DNA from: CANMXU01 sp052030545
GTDB lineage: Bacteria; Pseudomonadota; Gammaproteobacteria; Enterobacterales; Alteromonadaceae
Length of the DNA stretch: 64,000 nt
Direction: 5' to 3'
NCBI RefSeq assembly: GCF_052030545.1
Contig: NZ_JBPDIH010000002.1
Coordinates: 372,001-436,000, forward strand
In this document: in pieces, positions 36,945-46,351 of the stretch
How positions within the stretch are numbered: position 1 is the first letter of the stretch
Layout: each line of letters opens with the position of its first letter
Made by a program: the position numbers and the translations under genes
Notes under the pieces: model-generated
What the model was told of the DNA's origin: nothing
The model's input: the letters and a program-made list of their open reading frames with translations, nothing else
Databases searched by the model: none

Positions 36945-37654
36945 TGCTTGAAAACTCTGATTTCATTGCCTTGCTCACCACCTTAAAAATGGCAGGGTTA
37001 ACCACCATTATTTTGATGCTTATTGGTACGCCACTGGCATGGATGATGGCTAATATGACCAGCCGATTTAAAGTCATTTTAGAAGCCATTGTCGCCTTAC
37101 CTTTGGTCTTGCCACCGACAGTATTAGGGTTTTATTTATTGATCGCCTTCTCGCCTCAACATTTACCCGGCCAAGTTTGGCAACAAGTTACCGGCCAGCA
37201 ACTTGCTTTTAGTTTTAGCGCTTTGGTGATCGGCTCGATTATTTATTCTCTGCCGTTTGTGGTGCAGCCGCTACAAAAAGCGTTTGAGCAGTTAGGTCAC
37301 GATTATCTTGAAGTGGGCGCAACGTTAGGTGCAGGGAAACTTGACCGATTTTTTCATATCGTTTTTCCGCTCACAAAAGCTAGTTTTATTACCGCCGCAA
37401 CCCTTGGTTTTGCACATACCATTGGCGAATTTGGTGTGGTATTGATGATTGGCGGCAATATTGAAGGTGAAACGCGTGTTTTATCGATTGCCTTATTTGA
37501 TCATGTTGAAGCGTTTAATTACGCCAAAGCGCATACGCTTGCGCTGAGTTTGTTAGTGGGCTCGGTGCTATTGCTGGCCTTGGTCTACTTACTTAATTTT
37601 CAAAAACCAATGTCAAATAATGGCAAACCTGCAGCAGGTAAACAATTATGGTAA
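36944..37654 (+). CDS. modB: Molybdate ABC transporter permease
   Basis: A 236-residue inner-membrane permease with five to six membrane segments and the EAA cytoplasmic loop (DYLEVGATLGAGKLDRFFHI). The motif PLVLPPTVLGFYLL is typical of ModB. Its ATG overlaps the modA stop by one base and its end overlaps modC by 7 bp. Confidence 0.95.
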   Translation: MLENSDFIALLTTLKMAGLTTIILMLIGTPLAWMMANMTSRFKVILEAIVALPLVLPPTVLGFYLLIAFSPQHLPGQVWQQVTGQQLAFSFSALVIGSIIYSLPFVVQPLQKAFEQLGHDYLEVGATLGAGKLDRFFHIVFPLTKASFITAATLGFAHTIGEFGVVLMIGGNIEGETRVLSIALFDHVEAFNYAKAHTLALSLLVGSVLLLALVYLLNFQKPMSNNGKPAAGKQLW

Positions 37655-38772
37655 ATGCTGCAAATAACACAAATAGCATCGCAATAGACATCAAGGCACA
37701 TTTTGAGCCATTTTCTTTAAGCATAAAACAACGCTTTCCTGCGCAAGGGATTACTGGCATTTTTGGTCATTCAGGCTCAGGAAAGTCGACATTGTTACGC
37801 ATAATTGCCGGTTTAGAGCCTAATGCACAAGGTCAAATTACCTTTGATCAACAATGCCTGCTCGATACTAGCACTAAGCGTTTTATCAAAGCCGAACATC
37901 GCCATATTGGTTTGGTATTTCAAGACTCACGCTTATTCCCGCACTTAACGGTAAAAGAAAATTTAGACTTTGCGGTTAAGCGCTGTCAGCGTCCTAGTTT
38001 AGACTTTGATGAAGTAATTGAGTTGACCGCGCTGAATGAGTTAAAAAACAAAAGTATTCAGCAACTCTCAGGCGGAGAAAAACAGCGAGTTGCACTGGCC
38101 AGAGCCATATTGGCTGAGCCAAAGCTTCTGCTTCTAGATGAACCGCTAAGCGCGTTAGACAAAGACAATAAAGCCTTAATGTTGAATTTATTGGTGACCA
38201 TTAAAGACAAACTGAATATTCCGATGTTTTATGTCAGTCACTCTATGGCAGAATTACAGCAAGTTGCTGAAAATTTGTTAATTTTAGCCCAAGGTAAAAT
38301 AGTCGACTTTGGTAATATTCACCAAGTGATCCACCGTTTAAATACACCTAACAATAAAAATTCATTAATCAAACAGCAAACCAGTTTAGCGTTAACGGTA
38401 AAAGCACATCATAGTGAATATGGTTTAACCCGTTTAACCATCAATAGCGATCAACACATTTATTTACCGCTACTTGATGAGCAAATAAAAGTGGGCAGTG
38501 AGTTACGCTGTTTTATCTTTGCCAACGACATTAGCATTAGTTTAATCGAGCCAACAAACTCGTCGATTGTCAATCACTTATTCGGAACAATTTGCCAAAT
38601 AAAAAAGCAAGACAGTAGTGTGCTACTGACCATTGAATGTGGCGATCATCAGTTTTTCACTCATATTACCAGTCTGTCGTTTAAACAATTACAGCTTGAC
38701 CTTAACAAGCAGGTTTACATTCAATTTAAAGCCAGTGCAGTAAAAACGTTTCATTTACCTTCAGGAGTTTAA
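37648..38772 (+). CDS. modC: Molybdate ABC transporter ATP-binding protein
   Basis: A 374-residue ATPase: Walker A GHSGSGKSTLLR, Q-loop FQDSRLFPHLTV, signature LSGGEKQRVALARA, Walker B LLLLDEPLSALD, H-loop YVSHSM. The C-terminal about 65 residues form a TOBE/MOP molybdate-binding domain (NHLFGTICQIKKQDSSVLL), which may give regulation by internal molybdate. It is coupled to modB and lies 3 bp before moeB. Confidence 0.96.
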   Translation: MVNAANNTNSIAIDIKAHFEPFSLSIKQRFPAQGITGIFGHSGSGKSTLLRIIAGLEPNAQGQITFDQQCLLDTSTKRFIKAEHRHIGLVFQDSRLFPHLTVKENLDFAVKRCQRPSLDFDEVIELTALNELKNKSIQQLSGGEKQRVALARAILAEPKLLLLDEPLSALDKDNKALMLNLLVTIKDKLNIPMFYVSHSMAELQQVAENLLILAQGKIVDFGNIHQVIHRLNTPNNKNSLIKQQTSLALTVKAHHSEYGLTRLTINSDQHIYLPLLDEQIKVGSELRCFIFANDISISLIEPTNSSIVNHLFGTICQIKKQDSSVLLTIECGDHQFFTHITSLSFKQLQLDLNKQVYIQFKASAVKTFHLPSGV

Positions 38773-38775
38773 CCG

Positions 38776-39525
38776 GTGTTATCTCAACAAGAACAACTTC
38801 GTTATAGCCGTCAAACTATACTTAGCCAAATTGGCGAGTCAGGGCAACTAAAACTTAGACTAGCCAAAGTACTGATTGTTGGGCTTGGCGGCTTGGGTAA
38901 CCCAGTTAGCATGTATTTAGCGGCAGCAGGTATAGGTAAATTATTACTGGCTGATGGCGATAAAATTGAGCTGACCAATTTGCAGCGCCAAATTATGTTT
39001 AACGAACAAGATATTGGTAGCAACAAGGCCGACTGCGCCAGTGAAAAACTCAGCCAACAAAATGCTGATGTTGATATTGAAGTGATTGACGAAATGCTTG
39101 ATCAAGAACTTTGTGACTATTACATCCCCGATGTTGATGTGGTGATTGATTGCACCGACAATATCGGCACCCGTTATTTACTTAACCAAGCGTGCCTAAG
39201 GCATAAGGTACCTTTAATTGTGGGTGCTGCGACAGGTTTTGACGGTCAACAAATGGTGATTGATCCTAGAGATGAGCACAGCGCTTGCTACCAATGTCTG
39301 TTTCCAGAAAGTGAAAAAGCACCCGCGAATAATTGTCAAACCGTGGGCATACTTGGTCCAGTTTTGGCGATTATAGGTGGCATGCAGGCATTGCAAACCA
39401 TAAAACTCATTACTGGAAATCAGGTGAAATTAAGCCAACTACATTTGTTTGACGGCTTAGCCAACCAATGGCAGCAATTTACCATTAAAAAACAAAAAAA
39501 TTGCCCTGCTTGCCAACCTAAGTAA
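38776..39525 (+). CDS. moeB: Molybdopterin-synthase adenylyltransferase MoeB
   Basis: A 249-residue E1-like enzyme that activates the MoaD C-terminus. The nucleotide-binding loop is VGLGGLGNPVSMYLAAAG, and the R-finger and ATP region is NLQRQIMFNEQDIG. Zinc cysteines lie in CYQCLF and CPACQP. It starts with GTG 38776, supported by AGGAG eight bases upstream. It is the last gene of the Moco/molybdate run. Confidence 0.96.
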   Translation: MLSQQEQLRYSRQTILSQIGESGQLKLRLAKVLIVGLGGLGNPVSMYLAAAGIGKLLLADGDKIELTNLQRQIMFNEQDIGSNKADCASEKLSQQNADVDIEVIDEMLDQELCDYYIPDVDVVIDCTDNIGTRYLLNQACLRHKVPLIVGAATGFDGQQMVIDPRDEHSACYQCLFPESEKAPANNCQTVGILGPVLAIIGGMQALQTIKLITGNQVKLSQLHLFDGLANQWQQFTIKKQKNCPACQPK

Positions 39526-39576
39526 GCACACGGGTATGTACATAAGTGCCACTTTAAAATCGATGTATCAAAAAAA

Positions 39577-39604
39577 CATTAAAAACTAAGCATTAAAAAC
39601 TAAG
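39577..39604. repeat. 14-bp tandem duplication
   Basis: CATTAAAAACTAAG occurs twice head to tail (39577-39590, 39591-39604) and is followed by CATTTT, between moeB and the rmf terminator. It is probably a simple slippage repeat. Confidence 0.7.
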
Positions 39605-39631
39605 CATTTTGAATATAAAGCGCTAAAAAAC

Positions 39632-39652
39632 AAAAAGCCCTCAACAGAGGGC
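39632..39652 (-). terminator. Terminator after rmf
   Basis: Stem GCCCTC / GAGGGC with a 4-base loop (39637-39652); on the minus strand it is followed by TTTTTG. It lies 53 bp past the rmf stop. Confidence 0.75.
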
Positions 39653-39704
39653 AGTCATTTAAACAAAGCTTAATATTTGGTTTGTCAGTTTGGGAAGTTG
39701 ATGA

Positions 39705-39878
39705 CTAACGATATAATCCCATATTTCGTTCATTAACGGCTTCTCGCCAACCACCTAGCCATTCCGATCTAGCATCAACATTTTGATAAGGGCAGTTATC
39801 CTTTGCTCTGCCACCAAGTCCGGCTTGGTAACCGTTTGAATATGCTCTGCCTAAACGATCTCTTTTCTGTCTTTTCAT
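39705..39878 (-). CDS. rmf: Ribosome modulation factor
   Basis: A 57-residue basic protein, MKRQKRDRLGRAYSNGYQAG followed by LGGRAKDNCPYQ, a clear match to RMF. RMF pairs 70S ribosomes into inactive 100S dimers in stationary phase. The ribosome site GGAGAG lies about 7 bases before ATG 39878. Its own terminator follows. It lies in a 590-bp gap between moeB and the DUF3820 gene; nothing else is seen there apart from the 14-bp repeat. Confidence 0.95.
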   Translation of the reverse strand: MKRQKRDRLGRAYSNGYQAGLGGRAKDNCPYQNVDARSEWLGGWREAVNERNMGLYR

Positions 39879-40117
39879 GCATGACTCTCCATTACTAACG
39901 CACTTTAACGCACTGATAATTAAATAAAAACTCTACATCCAATATCGACTTCTAAAAACAACCGACAATTTATTAAAGATTAATTTCAGTTTTATGACAA
40001 GTGAAAATATGTAATTTTAAGTAACTTTTATGTTCTTTATTTAGCCGTTTTTATAACCAATTCTGGCTTCATTAAAAAAAACAAAGTGTTAGCAAAGCTC
40101 TCTTGAATGAATAAAAA

Positions 40118-40342
40118 TCATTCGTCTTTTTTAATCAGTGGTTGTAGCATTTCTTCTAAGCCATTGAGCTTAATTTCATACATTAATGCCAATTGTTGAC
40201 CCAGTTTTCCTTCAGGAAAACCTTTTGATTGAAACCAAACCAAATAAGGCTCTGGCAATTGAATAAGTTTTCTACCCGCATACTTGCCAAATGGCATGAC
40301 TTGATTAATAGCATCGCTTAATTGTTGTTGATCGTTTAACAA
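40118..40342 (-). CDS. DUF3820 family protein
   Basis: A 74-residue protein with the DUF3820 signature MPFGKYAGRKLIQLPEPYLV then WFQSKGFPEGKLGQQLALM and EIKLNGLEEML. The family is common in gammaproteobacteria; the function is not established. It is a single gene between rmf and the response regulator. Confidence 0.88.
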   Translation of the reverse strand: MLNDQQQLSDAINQVMPFGKYAGRKLIQLPEPYLVWFQSKGFPEGKLGQQLALMYEIKLNGLEEMLQPLIKKDE

Positions 40343-40530
40343 AGTTTTTCCTTCTTAGCACAGGCTAGAGCATGTTGACCTTTGTGATATAAATTTTGTT
40401 CGAATTAAACTGCGGTAAATTGTCGCAGTTTGTTTGTTTTTTATTCCAACCAACGCAAACCCGCAGTAGACTGATTTTGTTCACTTTACATTTGTAACGA
40501 TTTATATTGGTGGTTAATACCACATGCGCC

Positions 40531-41085
40531 CTACGCTGACTTAGTTGGTGTTGGGCGTTTTTGTAACTTACGTTGTAAAGTTCTTCGATGCATAGACAGC
40601 TGTCTGGCAGTTGCTGAAACATTGCCATTATTAAATTTTAATACCTGCTGAATATGCTCCCATTCCACTTGCTCGGCTGATAGTACCTTATCTTCATCTT
40701 GACTAATCACCGGCTCAGTTTTCGCTGCCTTTGGGTTTAGCGCTGCCAATAGGGTTTGGGTATCAACAGGCTTAGTTAAATAATCATCCGCACCAAGTTT
40801 TATCGCATCGACTGCTGTGGCGATACTGGCAAAGCCAGTTAATAAAATAATACGACTTTGCGGTCTTAACTGCCGCATAGGGTTAATTAAATTTAAGCCA
40901 CTTTCATGGTGTAGTTTCATGTCGAGCAAAATAAAATCGGGCAAATGGCGATGACACGCTAACAAAGCATCGTTGCAAGTGTCGGCATGCCAGCAAGTAA
41001 AACCGTGTTTTTCTAGGCGCCTTTTTAAGGTATTAGCGAAAGTTGTATCATCTTCGACTAATAGTAGTTTCATTGTCTCGCTCAC
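40531..41085 (-). CDS. RegA/ActR/PrrA-type response regulator
   Basis: A 184-residue regulator. The receiver domain has acidic residues EDD (11-13), phospho-acceptor Asp55 (FILLDMKLHHES), the switch Thr in LLTGFAS and Lys in LTKPVD. A short linker leads to a C-terminal Fis-type helix-turn-helix (NVSATARQLSMHRRTLQRKL). This layout is that of the redox-responsive RegA family. It lies 2 bp after the partner kinase gene. Confidence 0.9.
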   Translation of the reverse strand: MSETMKLLLVEDDTTFANTLKRRLEKHGFTCWHADTCNDALLACHRHLPDFILLDMKLHHESGLNLINPMRQLRPQSRIILLTGFASIATAVDAIKLGADDYLTKPVDTQTLLAALNPKAAKTEPVISQDEDKVLSAEQVEWEHIQQVLKFNNGNVSATARQLSMHRRTLQRKLQKRPTPTKSA

Positions 41086-41087
41086 CT

Positions 41088-42338
41088 CTATTTCTCCTTG
41101 ACTAATGGCATGCTCAAAGTAACTTTTGCGCCGCCACTTTCATGATTAGTAAGTGATAACTTACCACCTAAGCGTTCTAAACTTGAGTGACTTAAAAAAA
41201 CAGCCATACCTAAACCTTGGTTGCTTTCCACCGGTTTTACCCCTAATTCAGCCAATTCTGCGCGTTTAAAACCTTTACCAAAATCACGAATCTCTAATTG
41301 CCAACGCTGTTTAACGATATCGCTATTTAGCTCAATATTGTTATTGTTGTTGGCCTTAGTTGCCCGAATGCCGTTGTTAATTAAATTTAATATCGCGGGC
41401 AGTAACGTGGCGTCTGAGACCACTTTATGGTCCGCAAAGCTCTGCATAGCCGCTAAATGATTTATTTTAATGTGAACATCTGGGTAGTTTAACCCTAAAT
41501 TGTCAGAAATTTTATCAAGTATATCAGCGCAACTTTCAAGTTGACTGGTTTGCTCTTTAATATCAAAGACCATTTCCCGAAATTCGCCTAAGCTTTTACT
41601 GCATCTTGCAATTTCAGTTTGCATGTCTTCAACCGCTTCATTACTTGGAAAGTCTTCTTTTAGTTCATCCGCTAATAGCTGAATGGTGGCAATAGGTGTC
41701 GCTAATTGATGGGTAATTTGCGCGGATGCAACTCCCAATGAAATCACTTTTTCTTGTTTGAGCTGTTCTTCGCGATAAGCTGCAATCGCGCGCTCTCGCT
41801 GATTAATGCTGCGTGCCATTTTACCAACGACGATAGCGACAACCCCGGTAGAAAATAAAAAATTCACCCACATCGCGATAAAATGACCTTCCATATTGCC
41901 GTGCATCATGTGCATGGGGGTAAGCCATAATAATACGCTGTAACAAGCAATAGCCGAAACGGCCACTAACGATAATAACCACGGTGTTAAGGTTACCGCC
42001 GCAAGTGCAATAGGAAGCAATAACAAGGAGACAAAGGCATTGGTTGCACCGCCACTAAAATAAAGCAGCAATGATAAAAAGAGAATGTCAGCGCTAATTT
42101 GAATGACCAAATCGCGCTGCTGTGCACTGCGCCGCCAATAGTAACCCCCACTTGCCAAAGTAAAAGCAATTTCAACCAATATTACCGCCATTAACGGCAA
42201 CCAAGGTAGCTGATGATCTAAGCCTAAATTAACAAATAAAATCAAAAAGAATTGAACCAAAATGGCGGCGCACCGTAATACCAGAATCATCTGTATTTGG
42301 CTGACACCTTTGGTCATTTCACTAAAAAAGCCACTCAT
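41088..42338 (-). CDS. RegB/PrrB-type redox-sensing histidine kinase
   Basis: A 416-residue inner-membrane kinase with about six membrane segments (residues 15-175), an H-box with His210 (ASAQITHQLATPIATIQLL) and a C-terminal ATPase domain (N-box NLINNGIRA, G-boxes DFGKGF and GLGMAVF). The membrane segment GGATNAF at 96-102 corresponds to the RegB quinone motif GGxxNPF, but Ala replaces Pro. It pairs with the adjacent regulator to control energy-linked genes according to quinone redox state (inference). Confidence 0.9.
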   Translation of the reverse strand: MSGFFSEMTKGVSQIQMILVLRCAAILVQFFLILFVNLGLDHQLPWLPLMAVILVEIAFTLASGGYYWRRSAQQRDLVIQISADILFLSLLLYFSGGATNAFVSLLLLPIALAAVTLTPWLLSLVAVSAIACYSVLLWLTPMHMMHGNMEGHFIAMWVNFLFSTGVVAIVVGKMARSINQRERAIAAYREEQLKQEKVISLGVASAQITHQLATPIATIQLLADELKEDFPSNEAVEDMQTEIARCSKSLGEFREMVFDIKEQTSQLESCADILDKISDNLGLNYPDVHIKINHLAAMQSFADHKVVSDATLLPAILNLINNGIRATKANNNNNIELNSDIVKQRWQLEIRDFGKGFKRAELAELGVKPVESNQGLGMAVFLSHSSLERLGGKLSLTNHESGGAKVTLSMPLVKEK

Positions 42339-42466
42339 GGTGATTTTATTTCCCTTAATTTCATTCTATTGGCTGAATAATAACAGTTGAATAGGTGAAG
42401 TAAATTGATTGAACGAGTATTATTGGCTTTTATCAAAACTCTTTGTCGTTAAACAAGGTTACTTAC

Positions 42467-43006
42467 ATGAATCGTCAAATAATTACGCTAGGTGCTGGTT
42501 GCTTTTGGTGTGTAGAAAATATTTTCGCTCGTATAAAAGGGGTTGAATCTGCTATTAGTGGTTATGCTGATGGTGACATTGAAAACCCAAGTTATGAACA
42601 AGTCTGCTCAGGTAATACTAATCATGCAGAAGTGGTACAAATCACCTTTGATAGCGACGTTATTTCAGTGTCAGAACTGTTGACGGTATTTTTTGCGATT
42701 CATGATCCAACCACGCTAAACCGCCAAGGTGATGATATTGGCAGCCAATATCGTTCGACCATTATTTATCACAATGATGAGCATGCCCAAGCCGCTAAAA
42801 ATAAAATTAACGAGCTAACCCAAGCCAATAGTTTTAGCGACGCCATTGTTACGAAAGTTGTACCCTTGACGCAGTTTTATTCAGCTGAAAGTTATCACCA
42901 AGATTATTACAACAACAATGGTGACAATCGCTATTGTCAGTTGGTTGTTGCCAAAAAGATCCAAAAATTCCTTGAGAACTTCCCTCACTTGTTACAAGAG
43001 AGTTAA
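42467..43006 (+). CDS. msrA: Peptide methionine sulfoxide reductase MsrA
   Basis: A 179-residue repair enzyme that reduces methionine-S-sulfoxide. The catalytic motif GCFWC is at residues 10-14, and later blocks (QVCSGNTNHAEVVQ, DIGSQYRSTIIY, SAESYHQDYYNNN) are typical. ATG 42467 gives the usual N-terminus. The frame extends eight codons upstream. It is followed by a terminator. Confidence 0.96.
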   Translation: MNRQIITLGAGCFWCVENIFARIKGVESAISGYADGDIENPSYEQVCSGNTNHAEVVQITFDSDVISVSELLTVFFAIHDPTTLNRQGDDIGSQYRSTIIYHNDEHAQAAKNKINELTQANSFSDAIVTKVVPLTQFYSAESYHQDYYNNNGDNRYCQLVVAKKIQKFLENFPHLLQES

Positions 43007-43010
43007 TACC

Positions 43011-43045
43011 AAATGGGTAGCAAACATAAACCTGCTACCCATTTT
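43011..43045. terminator. Terminator after msrA
   Basis: A 12-bp stem AAATGGGTAGCA / TGCTACCCATTT with a 10-base loop and a following T-run lies 5 bp past the msrA stop. Confidence 0.82.
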
Positions 43046-43140
43046 TATTGGCTTAGACTGCTTCCTCACTCTTATTCCAACAAAAAAACTCCCGCTAACA
43101 ACAATTTAACCGACCTCAGTTACACTTGATTACTTGTTAG

Positions 43141-43155
43141 TGATAATCGTTATCA
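43141..43155. promoter_or_regulatory. Fur box candidate upstream of the TonB-dependent receptor
   Basis: TGATAATCGTTATCA is a palindrome matching the core of the Fur consensus (GATAATGATAATCATTATC). It lies 51 bp before the receptor start, which predicts repression when iron is plentiful. Confidence 0.75.
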
Positions 43156-43205
43156 TTAACATGGCGAGCAATTATTATTCTCACTTTCCGCTTATTGGAA
43201 GAACC

Positions 43206-45287
43206 ATGAAATACGCTCCTCTTGTTAGTGCCATCGCCCTTGCCTTAGTGTCCACGCACAGTGTTGCCGACGATTCAAACATCGAAATTATTGAAGTTAA
43301 AGGGAGTTATTTTAATAACTATAAAGTTGATAACGCCAGCGGCGCAATGCGCGGTGATATGTCGTTGCTTGAAACAGCACAATCAGTCAGCGTTATTAAC
43401 GACATCATTATTAATGAGCAGTTAGCGACTACGTTAAGTGAAGTATTACAAAATGACGCCAGCCTTATTGCAGGTTCAAAACAGCGTAATCGTGAAGTCT
43501 TTAATTTACGTGGCTTTGAGTTAAGCTCTAACAATGGCTATTTACGTGACGGTCATCAGCATTGGTCGCATTATCAACAACCTATTGAGATTCTGGAAAG
43601 TGTTGAAGTGATCAAAGGGCCATCGAGTATTTTGTATGGACAATCTGCCCCTGGTGGTTTAGTTAACATGGTCACCAAAAAGCCAACTTTTAATCGTTTT
43701 ACCACTGTAGGCGCTGATGTTGACCATTTAGGTTCAACGCGTTTTACCTTAGATAGCGGCGGCGCATTAAACGACGATGAAAGCCTGAGATATCGCGGCG
43801 TATTAGTACAACAAAACGCAGTTTATGAACGCGAATATCAAAATGGTGAACAGCGTGAACGTGACCGCCTTTTAGGTGCCTTAGTTTTAGACTACGACGT
43901 TACCGATAACTTATTAGTGCGTTTTCACGCCGATCAAACCAATGACAAAGCCGGTTTAGATACTGGCGCCTGGTTAAATAGCGACGGTAATGTAATTGGC
44001 GACAATAAAACCATTCGCGACATGTCGTGGGCGTTTACCGATATTACGGTGAATAATTTAGGTGTTGATGTTGAATATGCATTAAATAATGAATGGCAGT
44101 TAAAAGCAGGTATTAACAAGCAAAACTTTGAGCGTCAGCGTTTTGAGTCTGCACCCAAGTACAACGAAAATGTCGAGCATGGTCAAAGTTATACTTCAAG
44201 ACCTTATGACCGTTTTGATGACTGGGAATTTAGCACCGCCTACCTAGATTTAACCGCTGATTTAACCTTAGCAGGTATGAACCATCAATTATTAATAGGC
44301 GCCAACGGCCTTAATTACTATTATCAACAAACCAAATACGATGGACAGTCGTTTGACTATACGGTTGGCGATAGTGAACCTGATGCCAATATTAACTACG
44401 ACGAAATTGCCAGCCAGAGCATCACTGAATATCACTATTACGGTTTTTACTTTCAAGATCTCATTAGCTTAAACGATCAATGGCAAATATCATTAGGTGG
44501 TCGTTACGATATCCAAAAGAAAGACAATGCCGATAATGAAACCTTCTTGCCAAAAGCGGGGATTTTGTATCATCCAAGCGACGAAATCACCCTATACGCA
44601 AGTTATAGCGAAGGGTTTGAGCCACAAACTACCGAAACAATCGTTGATGATTCGGACGTAAATTATGGTATGGAACTCGAGGCAATGACCTCCGAGCAAT
44701 TTGAAATTGGCGCAAAATGGCAGTTACTTGATGATCGCTTATTGTTGACCGGTGCCATTTTTGATATTACCAAAAATGGCATGTTAGTCACTGAAGATTA
44801 TGCTGGTCCTGGCGACTATCAAACCATTACTACCCAAGCAGGTACACAGCGTCATCAAGGTTTTGAACTTGGCGCACAAGGCTCAATTACCGACCGTTTA
44901 TTTTTAATGACTTCTGTGATGCAATTAGATGCCGCCTATGGCGAAGATAATGACGTAACGCTAGCTGGAAATACGCCAATCGATGTACCAAAATGGTCTG
45001 CGTCATTGTGGTCACGTTACGAATTTAACGAAAAGATAGCCATTAATGCTGGCGCGTTTTATCAAGGTGAGCGCTACGCTGATGTTGAAAATACCATAGT
45101 AAAAGATGCTTATACGCGCATTGATATTGGTGCGACATATAGCAGCACGATTTATCAGCAAGAAGTTAACTTTCGCTTCAACATTGAAAACTTATTGGAT
45201 AAAACCTATTTAGCTGGCGGATCTTATTCAAGTGTCACCGTTGAAGATGGCAGACATTTCCGCCTGTCGATGCAAATGCCTTTTTAA
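43206..45287 (+). CDS. TonB-dependent siderophore receptor
   Basis: A 693-residue outer-membrane receptor. Signal peptide (MKYAPLVSAIALALVSTHSV, then ADD), a TonB box-like segment (IEIIEVKGSY), a plug domain (TAQSVSVIND; ILESVEVIKGPSSILYGQSA; GGLVNMVTKKP) and a 22-strand barrel ending in FRLSMQMPF with C-terminal Phe. The plug and barrel signatures fit ferric-hydroxamate type receptors (FhuE/FoxA/FpvA group). The frame is open upstream, but the signal peptide fixes the start at 43206. A Fur box precedes it. No siderophore synthesis genes lie nearby, so it may use siderophores made by others. Confidence 0.93.
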   Translation: MKYAPLVSAIALALVSTHSVADDSNIEIIEVKGSYFNNYKVDNASGAMRGDMSLLETAQSVSVINDIIINEQLATTLSEVLQNDASLIAGSKQRNREVFNLRGFELSSNNGYLRDGHQHWSHYQQPIEILESVEVIKGPSSILYGQSAPGGLVNMVTKKPTFNRFTTVGADVDHLGSTRFTLDSGGALNDDESLRYRGVLVQQNAVYEREYQNGEQRERDRLLGALVLDYDVTDNLLVRFHADQTNDKAGLDTGAWLNSDGNVIGDNKTIRDMSWAFTDITVNNLGVDVEYALNNEWQLKAGINKQNFERQRFESAPKYNENVEHGQSYTSRPYDRFDDWEFSTAYLDLTADLTLAGMNHQLLIGANGLNYYYQQTKYDGQSFDYTVGDSEPDANINYDEIASQSITEYHYYGFYFQDLISLNDQWQISLGGRYDIQKKDNADNETFLPKAGILYHPSDEITLYASYSEGFEPQTTETIVDDSDVNYGMELEAMTSEQFEIGAKWQLLDDRLLLTGAIFDITKNGMLVTEDYAGPGDYQTITTQAGTQRHQGFELGAQGSITDRLFLMTSVMQLDAAYGEDNDVTLAGNTPIDVPKWSASLWSRYEFNEKIAINAGAFYQGERYADVENTIVKDAYTRIDIGATYSSTIYQQEVNFRFNIENLLDKTYLAGGSYSSVTVEDGRHFRLSMQMPF

Positions 45288-45352
45288 CGCTAAAATGTTT
45301 AACGCTAAAGGCTTTTGCGACTAAAACTTATGTCGCTGCATCTAGCTTAAAT

Positions 45353-45388
45353 AAAAATGGCTAAGAAATTACTTTCTTAGCCATTTTT
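45353..45388. terminator. Bidirectional terminator between the receptor and cnoX
   Basis: A perfect 16-bp stem AAAAATGGCTAAGAAA / TTTCTTAGCCATTTTT with a 4-base loop lies between convergent genes. Confidence 0.9.
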
Positions 45389-45417
45389 TGTATCTTCATA
45401 ATTTAGCGAGTTTTTTA

Positions 45418-46278
45418 CTAATACATCAAGGTATACAGTTTTCTACGGTACTTAGTCGCTAATGGGTCACCGTCTGGCAGTGCTTTTAAAATATCGAGCA
45501 ATAAGGTTTTGCTGGTTTGATCGCTAGCATCAGCCTGCATCAAACGAAACAAAATAGCTAACGCCTCTTCATTGCGATTAACTTGATTATATTGCGCTGC
45601 TAATTGTTGTTTAAGTGAACTATTATCTGGCTCACTCGCCAGTTGTGTTTCCAATGCCTTGATCTCTGGAGAGTCGGCAGCCTGACTGGCTAATTCCAAT
45701 TTTGCCATTACCGCTTGATAGTCGCTATCTTGGTCGATCATGGTGATGGTCGCTAACAACTCTTCTGCTTCGCTCAGTTTACCGGTTTGAATGTAAACCT
45801 GTGCCAACACTAATTTGATATCAGCGCGGCTACTATCTAGCTGATACGCTTTGGCGATCGGCGTTAATGCGTCATTGACATTATTTTGAGCAAGCAGTTG
45901 TTTGGCTTGAACTAGCAGTTCGTCTTCTTCTTTAGGTAAATGCTTAACTAAAAAGGCTTGCAAAGCTTCGTCGGTTTGTGGACCAGATACACCATCAATC
46001 GGTTGACCGTCTTTAATCACAATAACTGTTGGTAGTGCTTGTAAGCCAAATTGTTGAGCGATTTGTTGCTGTGCTTGGCAATCAACCGTGGCAAATAAAA
46101 TAGCCTCTTCTTTACCTTGCAATGCAATCGCCAATTTATTTTTTAACTCAACACTTTCAGGAATTTGTTCAGCCCAAAAGTCAATTAAGACCAGTTTCGA
46201 TTTTGATTCTTCAACCACAATCTGCTGAAAGTTTTCTAAATTTATTTCGACAACCGATGTATTCACAGCATGTTCCAT
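45418..46278 (-). CDS. cnoX: CnoX/YbbN-like thioredoxin-fold chaperone
   Basis: A 286-residue protein: an N-terminal thioredoxin domain (residues 1-110) followed by TPR-like helices (residues 120-286), the layout of CnoX (YbbN), a holdase that passes clients to GroEL and DnaK. The active-site position reads WAEQIPES (residues 35-42) and has no cysteine, so it cannot act as a classical thioredoxin. It is transcribed alone towards the receptor terminator. Confidence 0.88.
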   Translation of the reverse strand: MEHAVNTSVVEINLENFQQIVVEESKSKLVLIDFWAEQIPESVELKNKLAIALQGKEEAILFATVDCQAQQQIAQQFGLQALPTVIVIKDGQPIDGVSGPQTDEALQAFLVKHLPKEEDELLVQAKQLLAQNNVNDALTPIAKAYQLDSSRADIKLVLAQVYIQTGKLSEAEELLATITMIDQDSDYQAVMAKLELASQAADSPEIKALETQLASEPDNSSLKQQLAAQYNQVNRNEEALAILFRLMQADASDQTSKTLLLDILKALPDGDPLATKYRRKLYTLMY

Positions 46279-46351
46279 TTTTAAATTAATAATGTCTTAT
46301 TGATGATTTTGGGGCAAATGCGCTTAGTTCAAGCACCTTATGCCAATTGGC

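Noticed and set aside
40365..40628. 87-codon minus-strand frame overlapping the end of the RegA-type gene
   Set aside because: It overlaps a well-supported gene in another frame and reads into non-coding AT-rich sequence; no homology seen.
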